Of a DNA stretch of 64,000 nucleotides, positions 54,701 to 63,406 are shown in pieces. The DNA comes from Candidatus Electrothrix communis (GTDB taxonomy: Bacteria > Desulfobacterota > Desulfobulbia > Desulfobulbales > Desulfobulbaceae): NCBI GenBank assembly GCA_030644725.1, contig CP130629.1, forward strand, positions 4,541,501-4,605,500, read 5' to 3'. Below the pieces are notes generated by a model that did not search any database, had not been told where the DNA came from, and worked only from the letters and a program-made list of their open reading frames with translations. Made by a program: the position numbers and the translations under genes. The stretch's first letter is position 1. Each line of letters begins with the position of its first letter.

Positions 54701-55774
54701 CTGGATGCAGTAAGAACCAACATTAAGGTACTACGGGATGAAATTGAGAAAAATGGGAAAGAGGAAGACATTGCCGCTTTGCAGAAACAGTTTAAAGAGG
54801 CGGACAGGTTAAACACAGCGGCCTGTCAAAAAGCTCTTGCTCCTCTTGAAAATCACATCAAAAATCTGAAACAGCTCTACATTGCGCCGGACGGTCGTTT
54901 AAACCTTCTTTCTTTCGCTTCAATGCGCCTACCCGATGGCCGCTTCCTCGCCGAACGCCAGCAGATCAACCGCCTGCAAACCGGTCGTGACTTGTTGGAG
55001 AATAAAAAAGACGTTCCCGCAAGCAAGGGAATGGTGGCAGTCGGCGGTGTAAACTATGGCCCTCAGCCTGTAAAAATTACGCAACAGGCAGACCTGCGTC
55101 AAATAACACCTCGCGTTAAAGGTGCTGCCCGCCAGCTTGATAACGGTTTTGGCAAGTTATCAGGTAGCAGAAGAGAGACAAAGAATATCTTCTCAACATA
55201 TACGGAAAAATATAAGAATAATACCCAAGGCAAGCGGTTCATCAGCGATGATGCCAGCGAATACAATCTCAAGCACCTGAAACAACCACCCCGCATTCTT
55301 CATCTCTCCACCCACGGTTTCTACCTCACCGATGAGAAAAAAGAACTGGCAGACGAGGCCCCGCTCCTGCTCTCTGGACTCGCCTTAGCCGGGGCCAACA
55401 ACGGCCTGCAAGGCAAACTGGATGAACACGGCGACGACGGCCTGCTTTACAGCCTGGAAGTGCTGGGGCTTAACCTGCAAGGCACGGAACTAGTTTCACT
55501 TTCCGCCTGCGATACCGGCAAAGGCGTGGTCGATTATTCTGAGGGCGTGTATGGTCTTGTTCGAGCCTTCCGTACTGCCGGGGCAAAGAACGTTCTGATG
55601 ACCTTGACTCCGGTCGGAGATACAACGTCCAAAGACTTCATGGAGAAATTTTACGACCACTATCTTGCTGAAAACCTCAGCCCTTCTCGGGCTCTGCATA
55701 AAACTCGGCTGGATTTCATCCGTAACGGCAGACCAGTGAAAGATTGGTCTCCTTATGTTATGGTGGGGCGATAA
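51791..55774 (+). CDS. Exported TPR-CHAT protein (caspase-like peptidase)
   Basis: The 1327-residue protein opens with a hydrophobic signal or anchor (VVLIGVLMIGGVVRLGWS). About 16 kinesin-light-chain-type 42-residue TPRs follow (HPDTLVSMNNLAGLYESQG type), then a helical linker. The C-terminal CHAT domain has both catalytic residues, His1175 in LHLSTHGFY and Cys1240 in SLSACDTGKG, with the usual EGVYGLVRAFRTAGAKNVLM. CHAT peptidases act in separase-like cleavage, gasdermin activation and type III-E CRISPR proteases. Start: ATG 51791 after GGAGAGAAGA; the frame open from 51731 is not needed. Position between sdhA and sdhB is unusual. Confidence 0.93.
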   Translation: MIRIARVVLIGVLMIGGVVRLGWSEENAAQHWEKLNEKVVGAYQQGKYQDGIAFAEQSYKYALEHFGAEHPKTLTAMNNLSGLYNTQGLYSQAEELLKEVVRLREKVLGAEDTSTMNASNRLALFYESQKRYEKAESLFKKIYELQKRVLGAEHQDAIVSLAHLAKLYHLQGRNREAASLIDEALQTAERHWNELNKKTATALKKGDYEQGINLAKQAYEYATKALGKTHQNTIISVNNLARLHVAQGQTNEAELLYKKAIQLSEKILGHEHPVTLASINSLGMVYVSMGRYSDAESYLQEALRLRKKVLGSEHEHTLTSINNLAGFYKSQGNYSEAEPLLKDALQLRKKVLGNEHPATLVSMNNLAGLYESQGHYQDAGPLYKDVLRLRKQVLGKEHPDTLVSMSNLAGLYESQGRYQDAEPIYKEGLHISAKVLGDEHPDTLAYGNNLAFLYQAQGRYLEAEPTYKEVFRLRRKVLGDEHPDTLISMNNLAVLYESQGRYNDAELNFKEVLRLREKVLGKAHPQTITSIHNLAALYKVQGHYGKAEPIFKEAFQLSNRVLGEEHPQTMTSINMLAGLYKAQHRYKEAEPLYKKAFELRRKILGPENPATLSSMNSLALLYDVQGRYEKAGPLLKDALRLTEKILRPENPKIFVSMNNLAALYLDQGRYNEAESLLEDVFRLSNKTLGRENPDTIYYSNNLAGVYESQGNYSKAEPLLEDALRLSKKVMDKNHPFTLVVQSNYIMLLVKTDRPVVALRQLQKQEELLLSRSFQELYTSSSEKVRRLYLQSTSKFQKIVFSLANHQSEKEYQQYAAEVMLRWKQVYADESRVQHQLLTLNNDEESKKINEQISASQKKLSQALRQQEEKPDIPKLIEKANQDETALLALARHLRTGLEVKDVKLDKVLSALPQDGGLVEYRLFSSVDFKTGDLGEHHLAALLLFGDPDAQKRFIFLDLGPLAEIVKLMDDLDAVRTNIKVLRDEIEKNGKEEDIAALQKQFKEADRLNTAACQKALAPLENHIKNLKQLYIAPDGRLNLLSFASMRLPDGRFLAERQQINRLQTGRDLLENKKDVPASKGMVAVGGVNYGPQPVKITQQADLRQITPRVKGAARQLDNGFGKLSGSRRETKNIFSTYTEKYKNNTQGKRFISDDASEYNLKHLKQPPRILHLSTHGFYLTDEKKELADEAPLLLSGLALAGANNGLQGKLDEHGDDGLLYSLEVLGLNLQGTELVSLSACDTGKGVVDYSEGVYGLVRAFRTAGAKNVLMTLTPVGDTTSKDFMEKFYDHYLAENLSPSRALHKTRLDFIRNGRPVKDWSPYVMVGR

Positions 55775-55792
55775 AATCGTAAGGAGAAAGAC

Positions 55793-56680
55793 ATGCGTTT
55801 CTTAGATGTAAAAACCGATTTCGCCTTTAAAAAGGTCTTCGGCAGTGAGCAGTCGAAGAATGTGCTGATAAGCTTCCTCAATGCGATCATTGATTTCGGT
55901 GAAGAGCGAGTCACTGATTTAACCATCGTTGATCCCTATCAGATTCCTCTGCTTAAAGGAATGAAGGACAGCTATGTGGATGTTAAGGCGGTTCTCTCTA
56001 ATCAGAGCAAGGTCATTGTGGAGATGCAGGTGCTCAATGTGGAGGGGTTTGAGAAAAGAGTGCTTTATAATGCAGCAAAGCTCTATTCCACGCAGCTGAA
56101 AAAATCCGGGAAATATACAACATTGGAGCCGATCATCGCCCTGACGCTTACGGATTTTGAGATGTTTCCTGAATTCGCCAAGACGATTTCCTACTGGAAT
56201 CTTCGGGAACGTGACGTCCTTCTCCAATACAGCAATGATATAGAACTCATTTTTGCGGAATTACCCAAATTTACCAAAACAGAAGCGGAACTTTCCTCCA
56301 TCACCGATAAATGGCTCTACTTTGTGAAGCATGCCGGTGAGCTGGAGTTCGTGCCGGAATCGTTTACCGAGCCCCAATTGCTTGAAGCCTTTGATATTGC
56401 CAACACCGCCGGTTTGAGCGAGGAGGAATTGGATATCCAATTCAAACGACAGGATTTTATTGCCATGCAGCAGGGCGCATTGGAAAAGGCTGCTAAAGAT
56501 GGACTAGCCCAAGGTCTTGAGCAGGGTATCGAGCAAGGTATCGAACAAGGGCTTGAGCAGGGAAGATTGGAGGCCGCTCGAAACATGTTACGCGATCAGC
56601 TGCCTGTGGAGACAATCTGTAAATATACCGGGCTCGACAAAGATATAATTGAGCAGCTGCGGCAGAGAGATAAAGAATAA
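55793..56680 (+). CDS. Rpn-family recombination-promoting nuclease/putative transposase (PDDEXK_2)
   Basis: The 295-residue protein starts MRFLDVKTDFAFKKVFG, the family signature. The nuclease core has the D in DSYVDVKAVL and the ExQ in VIVEMQVLN. A Gly/Gln-rich low-complexity helix (GLEQGIEQGIEQGLEQG) leads to a short C-terminal domain like the fragment at 21339-21610. Rpn proteins promote RecA-independent recombination and are often multicopy. ATG after GTAAGGAGAAAGAC. It follows the CHAT gene by 18 bp, so it is part of the same cassette. Confidence 0.92.
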   Translation: MRFLDVKTDFAFKKVFGSEQSKNVLISFLNAIIDFGEERVTDLTIVDPYQIPLLKGMKDSYVDVKAVLSNQSKVIVEMQVLNVEGFEKRVLYNAAKLYSTQLKKSGKYTTLEPIIALTLTDFEMFPEFAKTISYWNLRERDVLLQYSNDIELIFAELPKFTKTEAELSSITDKWLYFVKHAGELEFVPESFTEPQLLEAFDIANTAGLSEEELDIQFKRQDFIAMQQGALEKAAKDGLAQGLEQGIEQGIEQGLEQGRLEAARNMLRDQLPVETICKYTGLDKDIIEQLRQRDKE

Positions 56681-56702
56681 TTGCAGACAGGACAAGAAGG
56701 TA

Positions 56703-57464
56703 ATGGCGGCAAAGAATATATCCATCACAGTAAAGATCTGGCGACAGGCAAATGAAGCGGCAAAAGGGTGCCTGGAAACCTATGCTCTGAAGGAGATCAG
56801 CACGGATATGTCCTTTCTGGAGATGCTGGATGTTCTGAACGAGCAGCTGACGCTGGCGGGAAAAGATCCTGTGGTCTTTGACCATGACTGCCGGGAAGGA
56901 ATCTGCGGCATGTGCGGAGCCGTGGTTGACGGGATTGCGCATGGGCCGGAGCGGGGTACCACCCTTTGCCAGCTGCATATGCGTCATTTTAAGGATGGAC
57001 AGGTGATCTGCATTGAGCCTTTTCGCTCCAAGGCCTTTCCCTTGGTAAAAGATTTGATGGTCGATCGTTCTGCTTTTGATCGAATCATTCAGGCAGGTGG
57101 TTTTGTCTCAATTAATGCAGGATCTGCTCCGGATGCCAATACGGTCGCGGTGCCTCAGCAGCAGGCGGAGCAGGCTATGGACGCGGCAGCCTGTATAGGC
57201 TGCGGGGCTTGCGTTGCCTCCTGTCCCAATGCGGCGGCCATGCTCTTTACTTCAGCGAAAATATCCCAGCTGGCTCTTATGCCCCAAGGTCAACCGGAAC
57301 GAAAACAGCGGGCCTTATCTATGGTAGGGGCCATGGATAAAGAGGGATTCGGCAATTGTAGCAATCATCGGGAATGCGAGCAGGTCTGCCCGAAGGGGAT
57401 CTCTATCCGCCATATTGCCCGAATGAACCGGGAGTACCTTGCCGCAGCTTTGTTCAACGAGTAA
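56703..57464 (+). CDS. sdhB: Succinate dehydrogenase/fumarate reductase iron-sulfur subunit
   Basis: The 253-residue subunit carries electrons from FAD to heme via three clusters. [2Fe-2S] ligands: CREGICGMCG and the later TLCQLHM; [4Fe-4S]: CIGCGACVASCPNAA; [3Fe-4S]: CSNHRECEQVCPKGIS. I chose ATG 56703 (AGAAGG just before) because MAAKNISITVKIWRQAN starts at the first beta strand; an upstream frame to 56649 overlaps the Rpn gene. It belongs with sdhC-sdhA but is separated by five foreign-looking genes. Confidence 0.96.
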   Translation: MAAKNISITVKIWRQANEAAKGCLETYALKEISTDMSFLEMLDVLNEQLTLAGKDPVVFDHDCREGICGMCGAVVDGIAHGPERGTTLCQLHMRHFKDGQVICIEPFRSKAFPLVKDLMVDRSAFDRIIQAGGFVSINAGSAPDANTVAVPQQQAEQAMDAAACIGCGACVASCPNAAAMLFTSAKISQLALMPQGQPERKQRALSMVGAMDKEGFGNCSNHRECEQVCPKGISIRHIARMNREYLAAALFNE

Positions 57465-57562
57465 ACTGATTGTAGTGAAATCGGCAAGAGGTACGGAAAG
57501 TAGGAGTTGACCGGATAACGAACGGAAGAAACGAGCGGGATAAGCGAGTAAAAGAAGCACGC

Positions 57563-59902
57563 ATGAAAAAATCAATAGGTATAGACCTCGGCACCACCAA
57601 TTCTGTTGTTGCCGTTAAAAAGGTGAGCACAGAGGTCCTCAAGAACGCAGAGGGGGAATACATCACACCATCCTGCGTGATGGTGAAAAAACGCCTGATG
57701 CGCAAGCCGGAATTCATTATCGGGCGCGATGCTCTGGAGTGGCTGCGCCAGGAACCGGAAAACACCATAACAGCGGTTAAGCGGCTCATCGGTCGCAATT
57801 TTCATGAAAAAGAGGTGCAGGAGTTGATCAGCAAGCAAAGCCTTCCTTATCAGCTCTCCACCCATTCACGGGGGTCAGCCAATAGCCTTGCCATTCAGAT
57901 CGGAGGCAGGGAGCTTACTCCTGAAGAGATTTCCGCCAAGATCCTTGCCAAGCTGAAAGCGGATGCTGAAGCCGCACTGGGCGACGAGGTTGATGCCGCA
58001 GTTATCACTGTGCCGGCCTATTTCAATGATAAACAGAAACACGGGACCAGGACAGCGGCTGCCCTGGCTGGACTCAAGGTGCGTCGTCTCCTTCCGGAGC
58101 CTACAGCAGCAGCTATCTCCTTCGGGGTTGACAAAATATCCGGTGATGACGGGCGAACCGTGCTGGTCTTTGACTTTGGTGGCGGTACCTTGGATCTCTC
58201 CATCCTCACCATCAGCGGTGGTCGGATTATCGAGATGGGCAAAGGAGGTGATATGTGGCTGGGCGGTGAAGATATTGACCAGCTGCTGATTAACTATGTT
58301 TTGGAGGAGACGGCACGGGAAGAGGGTATTGAGGATATCCGTGCCCTGATTGCGCAGCAGAAGCCTGCTCGGAAAAACAAGTTCCTTGCTGAACTGAAGA
58401 CTGCTGTGGAAAAGGCCAAGATTGCCTTGAGCGACCAGGAGGAGACCTGTGTCGAGATTCTCGGGGTTCTGCTGGATCAGGACGGGGATCCTCTTGATGT
58501 GGAAGTGGAACTGCCTCGTGCTCGTTTCAATGCCATGATGGCACCCTTGCTGGAGTCTATGCAGGGGCTGGTTCGAGGTGTGATTGCTGATGTCCATTTT
58601 ACCGAAGATCTGATCGATAATGTGCTTCTTGTTGGGGGGAGCTCTCGCATACCCTGCGTTATCAATGCGTTGAAGGGAGAGTTTGGTCAAAAGAAAGTGC
58701 TGCTGCATGAGCGTCCCATGCTCGCTGTTGCAGAAGGGGCAGCTATTCTCAGTCATCGTCTTGCAGATACAGTTGAGTGCCCTCAATGCACGAGGAATAC
58801 GGCCCAGAATGCCTCGACCTGTTCCCATTGCGATTTTGATCTGGAGGGGCATACAGTAGAGCACGGGGTTGTTGAAATCGTTCATGCTGCTGCCCATGAT
58901 TATTATATCAAGCTTGAGAATGATCAACGCTTTCTGATGGTGGAGAAAAATACACCGCTTCCCTGTTCCAGCACAGAGGTTTTTCAGCTGGTTGATACGG
59001 AACAGGAGCTGGTTCATATGAAGTTTTATAATGTGGTCAACAGGAGGGAGCAGGGGATCGGAGATCTTTGGCTGGGGATTGATCAGGACGAAGAACTGGG
59101 GAAAGTAGAGAAGGAGACGGAAGGGGGGCCCCGTAAGCCTGTGTTGCCTTCCCGGATTGAAATTACCCTGGATATTGATGAAAATAATCTTGTTTCTGTC
59201 AATGCGGCTCTGCTGAATCATCCTGATGCGGCGGTCTCAAGAACCCTGTCCCGTGGACATGCAGATGAAAAACTTTTTCTTGAGCTTGAACAGGCAATTG
59301 CTCATGCTGATAAAGAGCAGTATTCCAGCTATACGGTTATAGATTTGCAGAAACGGGCCCGGACCATCATCGGGGCTATTAATGGTGTTGTTGATTCGAA
59401 AAACGACAGAGTGGATGAGCAACGATACGAGCAGGCCCGCAACCAAATTTGCAAGGCAATCAAAATTGCGGCCAATGAAGAGGCTCCTTTGACCCAACTT
59501 TACTACGCAGAAAGTATGCTGGATGATTATGCCGTATTGATTGAGTCGAGGGTGCAGGAGCAGCTTCGGGACAAGATAGGGAAACTGCGTCAGGTTGACG
59601 AGAACGGCTCCTATGAGGAGACCATGCGAGCATCTGCTACCCTTTCTACGGCCTTGGATGATAAAAGGCTTGCTCAGGTCAACACCCTGATGCAGATAGA
59701 AAACGCCAGTGAGATCTGCTTTAAAACAGATCCGGGCAAGGCAAAAAAGTTTCTGCGGGTTATTTCCGAGGTTCTGGAGGCCGCTGAAAAACAGGATGGC
59801 TCTGTTGCGGAGAAACTGCATGCCATCCTACCTGAGGTGGATGAAGTTCTGGAAAAATATGCCATGAGCACCCAGAAAATCCATAGGGATATTCGGAAAT
59901 AA
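57563..59902 (+). CDS. Hsp70-type chaperone with inserted zinc ribbon (not canonical DnaK)
   Basis: The 779-residue protein has a full Hsp70 ATPase domain: phosphate-1 GIDLGTTNSVVAV, phosphate-2 VLVFDFGGGTLDLSIL, connect LPEPTAAAISFG and adenosine motif VLLVGGSSRIP. At about 405-425 an extra four-cysteine zinc ribbon (CPQC ... CSHC) is inserted after the ATPase domain, before a beta-domain-like part (DIDENNLVSVNAALLN) and a long helical C-terminus. The canonical GGDEF..x-EEVD tail and standard DnaK linker (DVLLLD) are missing. It heads a five-gene cluster ending with grpE and overlaps its neighbour's start by 1 bp (TAATG). It is a second, divergent Hsp70. Confidence 0.9.
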   Translation: MKKSIGIDLGTTNSVVAVKKVSTEVLKNAEGEYITPSCVMVKKRLMRKPEFIIGRDALEWLRQEPENTITAVKRLIGRNFHEKEVQELISKQSLPYQLSTHSRGSANSLAIQIGGRELTPEEISAKILAKLKADAEAALGDEVDAAVITVPAYFNDKQKHGTRTAAALAGLKVRRLLPEPTAAAISFGVDKISGDDGRTVLVFDFGGGTLDLSILTISGGRIIEMGKGGDMWLGGEDIDQLLINYVLEETAREEGIEDIRALIAQQKPARKNKFLAELKTAVEKAKIALSDQEETCVEILGVLLDQDGDPLDVEVELPRARFNAMMAPLLESMQGLVRGVIADVHFTEDLIDNVLLVGGSSRIPCVINALKGEFGQKKVLLHERPMLAVAEGAAILSHRLADTVECPQCTRNTAQNASTCSHCDFDLEGHTVEHGVVEIVHAAAHDYYIKLENDQRFLMVEKNTPLPCSSTEVFQLVDTEQELVHMKFYNVVNRREQGIGDLWLGIDQDEELGKVEKETEGGPRKPVLPSRIEITLDIDENNLVSVNAALLNHPDAAVSRTLSRGHADEKLFLELEQAIAHADKEQYSSYTVIDLQKRARTIIGAINGVVDSKNDRVDEQRYEQARNQICKAIKIAANEEAPLTQLYYAESMLDDYAVLIESRVQEQLRDKIGKLRQVDENGSYEETMRASATLSTALDDKRLAQVNTLMQIENASEICFKTDPGKAKKFLRVISEVLEAAEKQDGSVAEKLHAILPEVDEVLEKYAMSTQKIHRDIRK

Positions 59903-61077
59903 TGTCTGACATGTTAACCTGTCCTGTCTGTGAACGACCCGGAGTGCCAGCGGGCAGCAAGAGCTGCCCGCAATGTGATGCTGATTTGACCTGTTTTCAG
60001 GCCTTGGAAACCCTGTCCGAGAAGAAGTCTTCTCCCGTTGCCGAGGAATTGGCAGGGGGCGCAAAGGAAGAAGAAAGAAAAAGTTCGTCAAGTAGCCGTC
60101 GTGCTGTTCTCCTCCTTCTCTTGCTCCTTGTCCTGATTGGGTCGGGTTTTCTTTTTTACGTCCTGAAGGCACAGGAGCATGTGCATGACCTGAAGCAACG
60201 GGTGGTTTTTTTGAAAACGGATCTTCTGGTAGCAGAGCAGAACGTCGAGCAGGCGAAACAGATGCTATGTGTTCTTCCCGAGTCTGAGAAGATGGGAGTC
60301 GTCGAAGAAGATACCTTTGAAGAGGATGATCCGCTCATATACGAAGAGGATAAGGTGCAGGTTAAGGTAAAGAATGGAGTAAATACGGCCTTATCCAAGT
60401 CGTCCGAAGGCAGCGGGGGAGAGGAGGCCGTTGTAGCCTCTGCTGCAACGGAAGGAGAGGGATTATGGAAGGAACAAGAGGGAGAACAAGGTGTAGAGGA
60501 CACGCTGGCAGCTGAGCCAATGGTTGAGACAGCAGGATTGGAAGCAGGGAAAGAAACAGGAGCAGCAGTGAGCGATAGTGTGGAGAGCGTACCGGTCGTC
60601 GTCGAGGCGGTATCCAACAAATTAGAAATTGGCCCGTTCTCTGAAGATACGATCGCAAAGGCGGTGGAACCTCCGGTCGAGTCCTCGCCCCTGCTGCCTG
60701 AAGAAAGATGGTCGGAAAGAACCTTTTTGTACCTAATCAAGGAAACCGATACCTTATGGGGTCTTGCCGCGCGTTTTTACGGTGACGGCAAGTATTACCC
60801 CGTGATTATGGAACAGAATCCCGGCCTTGTTATCAGTAATATCCATGATGAAGAGATCCTCCGTCTTTTTAATGAGCGAACCGTGCTGGAGGATATTTAT
60901 AAACGCCGGATAGAATGGCGAGACGGTTTGGTGCTGTGGAAGCATAAGGTGGGGCACGGAGAAACACGACAAGGAATAGAGGATCGTTTTGCTTCACCTG
61001 GATCTTCCGGTAGAGTATTTTACGAGAAAGCACCGGATATTCAGTCCGGCGCAACGGTTCGGATTATTTTGCACTGA
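59902..61077 (+). CDS. Zinc ribbon-transmembrane-LysM protein in the Hsp70 cluster
   Basis: The 391-residue product has an N-terminal double CxxC ribbon (LTCPVCERPG ... SCPQCDADL) like that in the Hsp70. A single membrane helix lies at about 70-90 (AVLLLLLLLVLIGSGFLFYV), then a coiled segment, a low-complexity acidic linker, and a LysM domain at about 275-330 (DTLWGLAARFYGDGKYY). The ribbon side should be cytoplasmic and LysM periplasmic, so it could tie a cytoplasmic Hsp70 complex to peptidoglycan. Start ATG overlaps the Hsp70 stop. Confidence 0.8.
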   Translation: MSDMLTCPVCERPGVPAGSKSCPQCDADLTCFQALETLSEKKSSPVAEELAGGAKEEERKSSSSSRRAVLLLLLLLVLIGSGFLFYVLKAQEHVHDLKQRVVFLKTDLLVAEQNVEQAKQMLCVLPESEKMGVVEEDTFEEDDPLIYEEDKVQVKVKNGVNTALSKSSEGSGGEEAVVASAATEGEGLWKEQEGEQGVEDTLAAEPMVETAGLEAGKETGAAVSDSVESVPVVVEAVSNKLEIGPFSEDTIAKAVEPPVESSPLLPEERWSERTFLYLIKETDTLWGLAARFYGDGKYYPVIMEQNPGLVISNIHDEEILRLFNERTVLEDIYKRRIEWRDGLVLWKHKVGHGETRQGIEDRFASPGSSGRVFYEKAPDIQSGATVRIILH

Positions 61078-61127
61078 GTTTTGTACCGAGCTGAGAGCAG
61101 GTAAGAGAGATAAGAGAGACTGCATTA

Positions 61128-62573
61128 ATGGTCTTGAGCAGGATAGGTCGGATGGTAGGAAAAACGCAGAGCACCTCATCGTCATTTTCGAAAAAAGCAG
61201 AGGACCCGGATTCCCTTGCAGCTTGTTGCCGGTCCCTGTCCTTGGTCCGACTTTGGCAGGAGGGGCGAGTCCGGGAGATGAGAGTGGTCAGTTCGGGATC
61301 GGATTTCTTGCATCCTGTTGTGTTGGAGCTCCAAGCCAAGGCCTCGTATGCGGTGCTCAAGGAAGAGGGCAGGCTGGCAGACCCTCCTGATGTACATCAT
61401 TTTATTGATTGTTGGCTTTCTTTTCTTTTTCACCCGGCTCTGTTTCGTTCCTTACTAGGGGAAAAGGGGGACGCGGAACAGCACCGTCTTGATAGTCTTG
61501 ATTTGCTTGAGGTCGGCGAGAAGATGGTGCGGAAATATGCTGAGCAGCAGGAAGACTGCGGTGAGCAGTTTATCCGGCATTGGGAGGAGGATTCTGCTTT
61601 GCTCAAGACCCTTTCCGGCGCGAGAAATGAGGAAGAGGAGATACCGTTATATACCCCGGCCTTGGCAAGGCAGGCCGGAATTGCCGGGCAGGTTTTTTTG
61701 CATTTTTTTAAGGAGATGCAAGGGGGGCAGGATGCCTTTGTGGACCAAGAAGGTTTTCTGGCAGCCGGTGCGCTGTATTCTGCTGTTGGCCCGGCTCTTC
61801 TGCTGATCCGAAGGGGCCAATATGATGCAGTGAGCAGCGAGCTTACCTCTCAGCAGGAAAAGGGCGAGGAAAGGAATGCAGATTCGTTTGTAAGCTACGG
61901 CCTTGCCCGGGTGAAGATCGCATGTGGGCTTTATGTTCTGGATCAGGGACATTATGAAGAGGCGGAAAAAATGCTCATTGAGCTTTTGCCGCTGCCTCCT
62001 CATTCTTCCCGGCTGGAGCAGGAACTGCTTGCCGCCCTTGATCGGGAAGATAGGTATTTGGACCCGGATTGGCTGACTGTCAGTGTGCATGTTCTGAGTG
62101 AAGTGCATAAGCATTGTTCGACCAAGGCGGTGAAAAGGGCGTTCTGTTCCGTATTGACGCACCAAGCTGTTTTGTTGCATAATGAAGGGGCAATTGATGG
62201 GAAAGGTCTGCTTACCTCCATGGAAAAGGCGGTTAGCCTGAACCCGGATGATGAATTCGCCTGCATGACCTGTGATGATGCCCGAATGGATGCGGAGATC
62301 CTTGCTCTGCACCAGACTATGAGTGCTGGCAAGCTGGCTAAGGCTTCCCGGATTGCGAAAAAGAGTTCGTACCAGGGAGTGGAGAATCAGTTTTTTATCT
62401 TTGTTGCTCAGATTCTTGAACAGGTTGAAGCTGGCGATTATCCAGATCATACGTCAGCTTTTTTTATGGTACGGCAGCTGCTGGAGGGCGCTCTGCAGGT
62501 TGATCCTGAGCACCGAATGGTGCAGGAGATTGCTTGGCTCCTGGATGAGTTGGAAGAACGATTAGATAGTTAG
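61128..62573 (+). CDS. Helical protein of unknown function in the Hsp70 cluster
   Basis: The 481-residue product has no signal peptide and is predicted all-helical, with TPR-like helix pairs (FLAAGALYSAVGPALLLIRR; GQYDAVSSELTSQQ; DQGHYEEAEKMLIELLPL). The N-terminus is Ser-rich. Co-encoded with Hsp70 and LysM partner 50 bp after the former gene and 11 bp before the J-like gene. An Hsp70 co-chaperone or adaptor is suggested by position only. No family recognised. Confidence 0.6.
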   Translation: MVLSRIGRMVGKTQSTSSSFSKKAEDPDSLAACCRSLSLVRLWQEGRVREMRVVSSGSDFLHPVVLELQAKASYAVLKEEGRLADPPDVHHFIDCWLSFLFHPALFRSLLGEKGDAEQHRLDSLDLLEVGEKMVRKYAEQQEDCGEQFIRHWEEDSALLKTLSGARNEEEEIPLYTPALARQAGIAGQVFLHFFKEMQGGQDAFVDQEGFLAAGALYSAVGPALLLIRRGQYDAVSSELTSQQEKGEERNADSFVSYGLARVKIACGLYVLDQGHYEEAEKMLIELLPLPPHSSRLEQELLAALDREDRYLDPDWLTVSVHVLSEVHKHCSTKAVKRAFCSVLTHQAVLLHNEGAIDGKGLLTSMEKAVSLNPDDEFACMTCDDARMDAEILALHQTMSAGKLAKASRIAKKSSYQGVENQFFIFVAQILEQVEAGDYPDHTSAFFMVRQLLEGALQVDPEHRMVQEIAWLLDELEERLDS

Positions 62574-62584
62574 ATAGAGGCCCT

Positions 62585-62872
62585 ATGAATCCCTACAGGC
62601 TCTTGAATATCACCCCAGAGGCCACTCCTCGTGAGATTGTCCAGGCTTCAGCCTTGGCCTTGCGGGAAAATAAGCATTCTGCCCGTGATATTGCTGAAGC
62701 GAGAAAACAGCTTATGAATCCTGCGACTAAGTTCATCCTTGATTTCATCCACACCGTTGATCTTGAGCCGCTGCTTGATGATGTAAGAAAGGGCTTAGGG
62801 GGATTGAAGGGGGACGAAACCGTCCGGTTGGAACGATTGGATATTTTTGGACAAACAGGACAAGTAGGGTAA
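62585..62872 (+). CDS. Small J-domain-like protein lacking HPD
   Basis: The 95-residue product begins MNPYRLLNITPEATPREIV, like helix I-II of J-domains, and the helix IV-like ARKQLMNPATKFILDFIH. The invariant HPD loop of DnaJ proteins is absent (the loop reads ENKHSARD), so canonical stimulation of an Hsp70 is unlikely unless the partner is adapted to it. ATG after AGAGGCCCT. Located between the helical protein and grpE. Confidence 0.65.
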   Translation: MNPYRLLNITPEATPREIVQASALALRENKHSARDIAEARKQLMNPATKFILDFIHTVDLEPLLDDVRKGLGGLKGDETVRLERLDIFGQTGQVG

Positions 62873-62884
62873 ATAGGTGTAACC

Positions 62885-63406
62885 ATGCCGGAGACGGGAG
62901 AACAGATAGCCCCGGATGCGTTATTACGGGAAAAACTGATCGGGTTTCAGCGGGAAATTGCTGAGCTGAAGCAAAGCAACAGGGAGCTGGAAGAAGCAGC
63001 AGAACAGCAGGAACAGGCGTTGCTGCTCGGCCTTTTTGAGGTCTTGGATGCCTTTGATAATCTGGAGAAAAATATTCAGGGTAAAGAAGGAATTTTGGAT
63101 AAGACCGAGCAACGTTTTGTCAAAAGCACCCGTGCGATTCAGCGAAAAATTCTGCGCCTGCTCCGGTCCCGTCATGTAGAACCGTTGGAGTTCCCGGAAA
63201 ACAAGGCCCGGATAAAGCAGTGTAAAATCATTGCCACCCAAAATGATCCGGCTCTGGAAAACGAAGAGATTATTTCAGTGGAGAAAAAAGGGTATATGGA
63301 TACCGAGCGTAAGACGGTCCTCCGTAAGGCCGAGGTGGTGACGGTGTGCAATGACAGTCCGCCGATGATCTCTGCTTATTTGTCCCAGAATCGCAAGAGC
63401 TCCTGA
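62885..63406 (+). CDS. grpE: GrpE nucleotide exchange factor of the second Hsp70 cluster
   Basis: The 173-residue protein has an N-terminal coiled coil ([20 protein letters not shown]), a GrpE middle ([19 protein letters not shown], the region VVPVLDNLERA in E. coli) and a C-terminal beta part ([20 protein letters not shown]). It lacks the exact GrpE C-terminal VSVGK signature, so it is a divergent member. It closes the cluster and its 3' end overlaps rph, on the other strand, by 31 bp. Confidence 0.8.
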   Translation: MPETGEQIAPDALLREKLIGFQREIAELKQSNRELEEAAEQQEQALLLGLFEVLDAFDNLEKNIQGKEGILDKTEQRFVKSTRAIQRKILRLLRSRHVEPLEFPENKARIKQCKIIATQNDPALENEEIISVEKKGYMDTERKTVLRKAEVVTVCNDSPPMISAYLSQNRKSS

